Shown: positions 62,380 through 64,000 of the stretch, piece by piece
How the letters are laid out: every line of letters begins with the position of its first letter
How positions within the stretch are numbered: position 1 is the first letter of the stretch
Assembly (NCBI RefSeq): GCF_963678835.1
Contig: NZ_OY787469.1
Coordinates: 1,364,001-1,428,000, forward strand
DNA from: an uncultured Desulfuromonas sp.
Lineage (GTDB): Bacteria > Desulfobacterota > Desulfuromonadia > Desulfuromonadales > Desulfuromonadaceae
Length of the DNA: 64,000 nt
Direction of reading: 5' to 3'
Program-made: the position numbers and the translations under genes
Notes under the pieces: model-generated
What the model saw: only the letters and a program-made list of their open reading frames with translations
Databases searched by the model: none
What the model was told of the DNA's origin: nothing

Positions 62380-64000
62380 CTACTGGAAAAATTGTTTCTC
62401 GAAGAATTCTGCCGTACAGGGTTTCCCGTAAAAGTAACCCTGCACCTGCTGACAGCGATGTTGTTTGAGAAAGTCGACCTGGGCCTGCTCTTCCACCCCT
62501 TCAGCGATTACCTCCATGTTGAGGTTGCGTCCAAGAGAGATGATGGAGGCGGCGATGGCGACATCATCGGAATCACCGGGGATATCTTTGACAAATGAGC
62601 GGTCGATTTTAAGGTAGCGCGCCGGGAAATTTTTGACATAGCTCAGTGAGGAGTAGCCGGTGCCGAAGTCGTCAATGGCAATGCTGACGCCCAATGCGGT
62701 GAGCTGTGTCATGATGGCAATGGCGGATGTGGTATCGCTCATAACGGCATTTTCGGTGACCTCCAGAGTCAGACATTCCGCAGGCAGTCCGGTGTTGTTC
62801 AGAACGTCTTTCACCCGTTGAACCAGTTTCTGGTCTTTGGCGAACTGGTTGGATGAGAGGTTTACGGACATTTTGAAATTATGGCCACTCTGTTCGCGCC
62901 ATTGATTGGCCTGTCGGCAGGCGGCCTTGAGAACCCAGTGGTCAATTTGAGTGATCAGGCCCGACTCTTCGGCAATGGGGATGAATTCATCCGGATACAC
63001 CAGTTGACCTTCCGGTTTCTGCCAGCGGATCAAGGCCTCTGCACCAACGACCTGCTCGTTTTCCAGATCCACCTGTGGCTGATAAAACAGGACGAACTCA
63101 TTATGGTGTAGAGCGTCACTGAGCCGGGATTCGAGTTCAATTCTCTGCATGATGGTTTCTTGCATGGCGGTGGTAAACAGTTGGTAACCGTTTTTGCCTG
63201 CCTCCTTGGCACGGTACATGGCAATGTCGGCATTTTTGATTAAATCTTCCGGGGTGTCGGCATCATTGGGGAACACTGTGACCCCCATACTGACATTCAC
63301 CGTGTAGTCGCGCCCTGACAGGGAGTGTGGCAGCTCCAGATGTTTGAGGATCCGTCGACACAGGACCGTGATGTCGTGCGGGTCCTCAATCTCGGGCATG
63401 AGAATGATAAATTCATCACCGCCAAGTCGAGCGGTGGTATCTTCCTGGCGTGTGCAACTGAGCAGACGTTCGCTGATCTGCTGAAGAAGTTTGTCGCCAT
63501 AATGGTGGCCGAGCGAGTCGTTGATATTTTTAAAGTTGTCGATGTCGAGATAGATGATAGCCAGTTTGGTGGCATGCTGCCGAGCATGGGCAACCGCAAC
63601 ACTTAACCGGTCATGAAACAGTTTGCGATTGGGAAGGCAGGTTAAGGCGTCATGATAGGCCTGATGCTCAAGCTTTTCCTCGCTGCGTTTGATTTCCGAA
63701 ATATCGTGAAAAATCGCCACGTAATGGCTGGGTACTCCGGCAGAATTGGTACAGCGTGAGATGGAGACATTTAACGGATAGACTTCGCCGTTTTTTCGCC
63801 GGTTCCACACTTCTCCTTCCCACCGTCCTCCTTCGGTCAGCCCCTGCCACATCTGTTGATAGAATGTGGGGCCATGATGATCCGATTTGAAAATACGCGG
63901 AGTTTCGCCGATCAGTTCTTCGCGGCGGTAACCCGACATGGCTTCACAGGCCGGGTTGACCTGTTCAATGATGCCGTCAAGGTTGGTGATGACAATGCCT
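62380..64000 (-). CDS. PAS-GGDEF-EAL cyclic di-GMP signalling protein (5' end outside window)
   Basis: The frame is open to the right edge, so the N-terminus is missing; 539 residues are visible. A PAS domain comes first (GIVITNLDGIIEQVNPACEA, then MSGYRREELIGETPRIFKSD). Then follow a GGDEF domain with DALTCLPNRKLFHDRL and ARLGGDEFIILMPE, including the RxxD inhibitory site (RQED) five residues before GGDEF, and an EAL domain with VGAEALIRWQKPEGQLVYP, DDFGTGYSSLSYVKNFP, LKIDRSFVKD and VIAEGVEEQAQ. Both catalytic motifs look intact, so the protein could make and break cyclic di-GMP, or use one domain for regulation. Array 2 lies directly after its stop codon. Confidence 0.94.
   Translation of the reverse strand, partial: GIVITNLDGIIEQVNPACEAMSGYRREELIGETPRIFKSDHHGPTFYQQMWQGLTEGGRWEGEVWNRRKNGEVYPLNVSISRCTNSAGVPSHYVAIFHDISEIKRSEEKLEHQAYHDALTCLPNRKLFHDRLSVAVAHARQHATKLAIIYLDIDNFKNINDSLGHHYGDKLLQQISERLLSCTRQEDTTARLGGDEFIILMPEIEDPHDITVLCRRILKHLELPHSLSGRDYTVNVSMGVTVFPNDADTPEDLIKNADIAMYRAKEAGKNGYQLFTTAMQETIMQRIELESRLSDALHHNEFVLFYQPQVDLENEQVVGAEALIRWQKPEGQLVYPDEFIPIAEESGLITQIDHWVLKAACRQANQWREQSGHNFKMSVNLSSNQFAKDQKLVQRVKDVLNNTGLPAECLTLEVTENAVMSDTTSAIAIMTQLTALGVSIAIDDFGTGYSSLSYVKNFPARYLKIDRSFVKDIPGDSDDVAIAASIISLGRNLNMEVIAEGVEEQAQVDFLKQHRCQQVQGYFYGKPCTAEFFEKQFFQ

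Overview
The window looks like chromosomal DNA of a Gram-negative, mid-GC (roughly 50-55%) bacterium, most likely a deltaproteobacterium of the Desulfuromonas/Pelobacter/Geobacter kind. The hints are an outer-membrane porin, NodT- and TonB-type proteins, a short Pta with a separate AckA, an FmdB zinc ribbon next to folD, an MJ0042 zinc-ribbon/DUF3426 protein, and many GGDEF/HD-GYP/EAL regulators. The assignment is inference from gene content only.

Layout. 1-7.2 kb: AI-2E-type permease (cut by the window edge), porin, EamA exporter, HDOD-GGDEF regulator, FmdB zinc ribbon, folD, TonB-like protein. 7.4-10 kb: pta and ackA, convergent, with a structured interspersed repeat between them. 10.4-13.2 kb: zinc-ribbon/DUF3426 protein and hpt (1-nt overlap), then a divergent DUF1573 protein. 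13.2-17.8 kb: an overlapping macA-macB-nodT tripartite efflux operon. 17.86-19.42 kb: an intact IS4-family element with 9-bp target duplications, inserted just upstream of macA. 19.6 kb: cation/proton antiporter.

21-37.8 kb is a ten-gene, same-strand glycogen/alpha-glucan island: short alpha-glucan phosphorylase, pgi, glk, glgC, GH57 hydrolase, malQ, glgB, glgA, glgP and a phosphohexomutase. Several junctions overlap by 1 or 4 nt. Together the genes cover entry of glucose, ADP-glucose synthesis, chain elongation and branching, and phosphorolytic, hydrolytic and disproportionating breakdown.

38.2-41.4 kb: a lipoprotein with an internal duplication, fumC and a ZIP metal transporter. 43.5-59.9 kb: HD-GYP protein; a four-gene operon (1425-aa membrane protein, DUF4126 protein, two-domain PPK2, 66-aa membrane protein); hydrolase lipoprotein; SDR; a divergent diadenylate-cyclase-like protein; dGTPase; DUF2007/STAS-like protein with tag; DUF3024 protein; modF. 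The last gene, a PAS-GGDEF-EAL protein, runs off the right edge.

The most unusual content is non-coding. Two tandem arrays (41.48-43.56 kb and 60.26-62.34 kb) each hold three full copies plus one partial copy of a hairpin-rich unit of about 577 bp. Several stems change on both sides between copies while staying paired, which points to a structured nucleic acid under selection and not to coding sequence. A degenerate inverted copy lies at 53.54-53.73 kb. All three loci sit at the 3' end of a minus-strand gene tied to cyclic-dinucleotide signalling (HD-GYP, DAC-like, GGDEF-EAL). A 161-bp fold-back element has inserted into one unit, and a REP-like palindrome and further unit remnants lie beside the second array.
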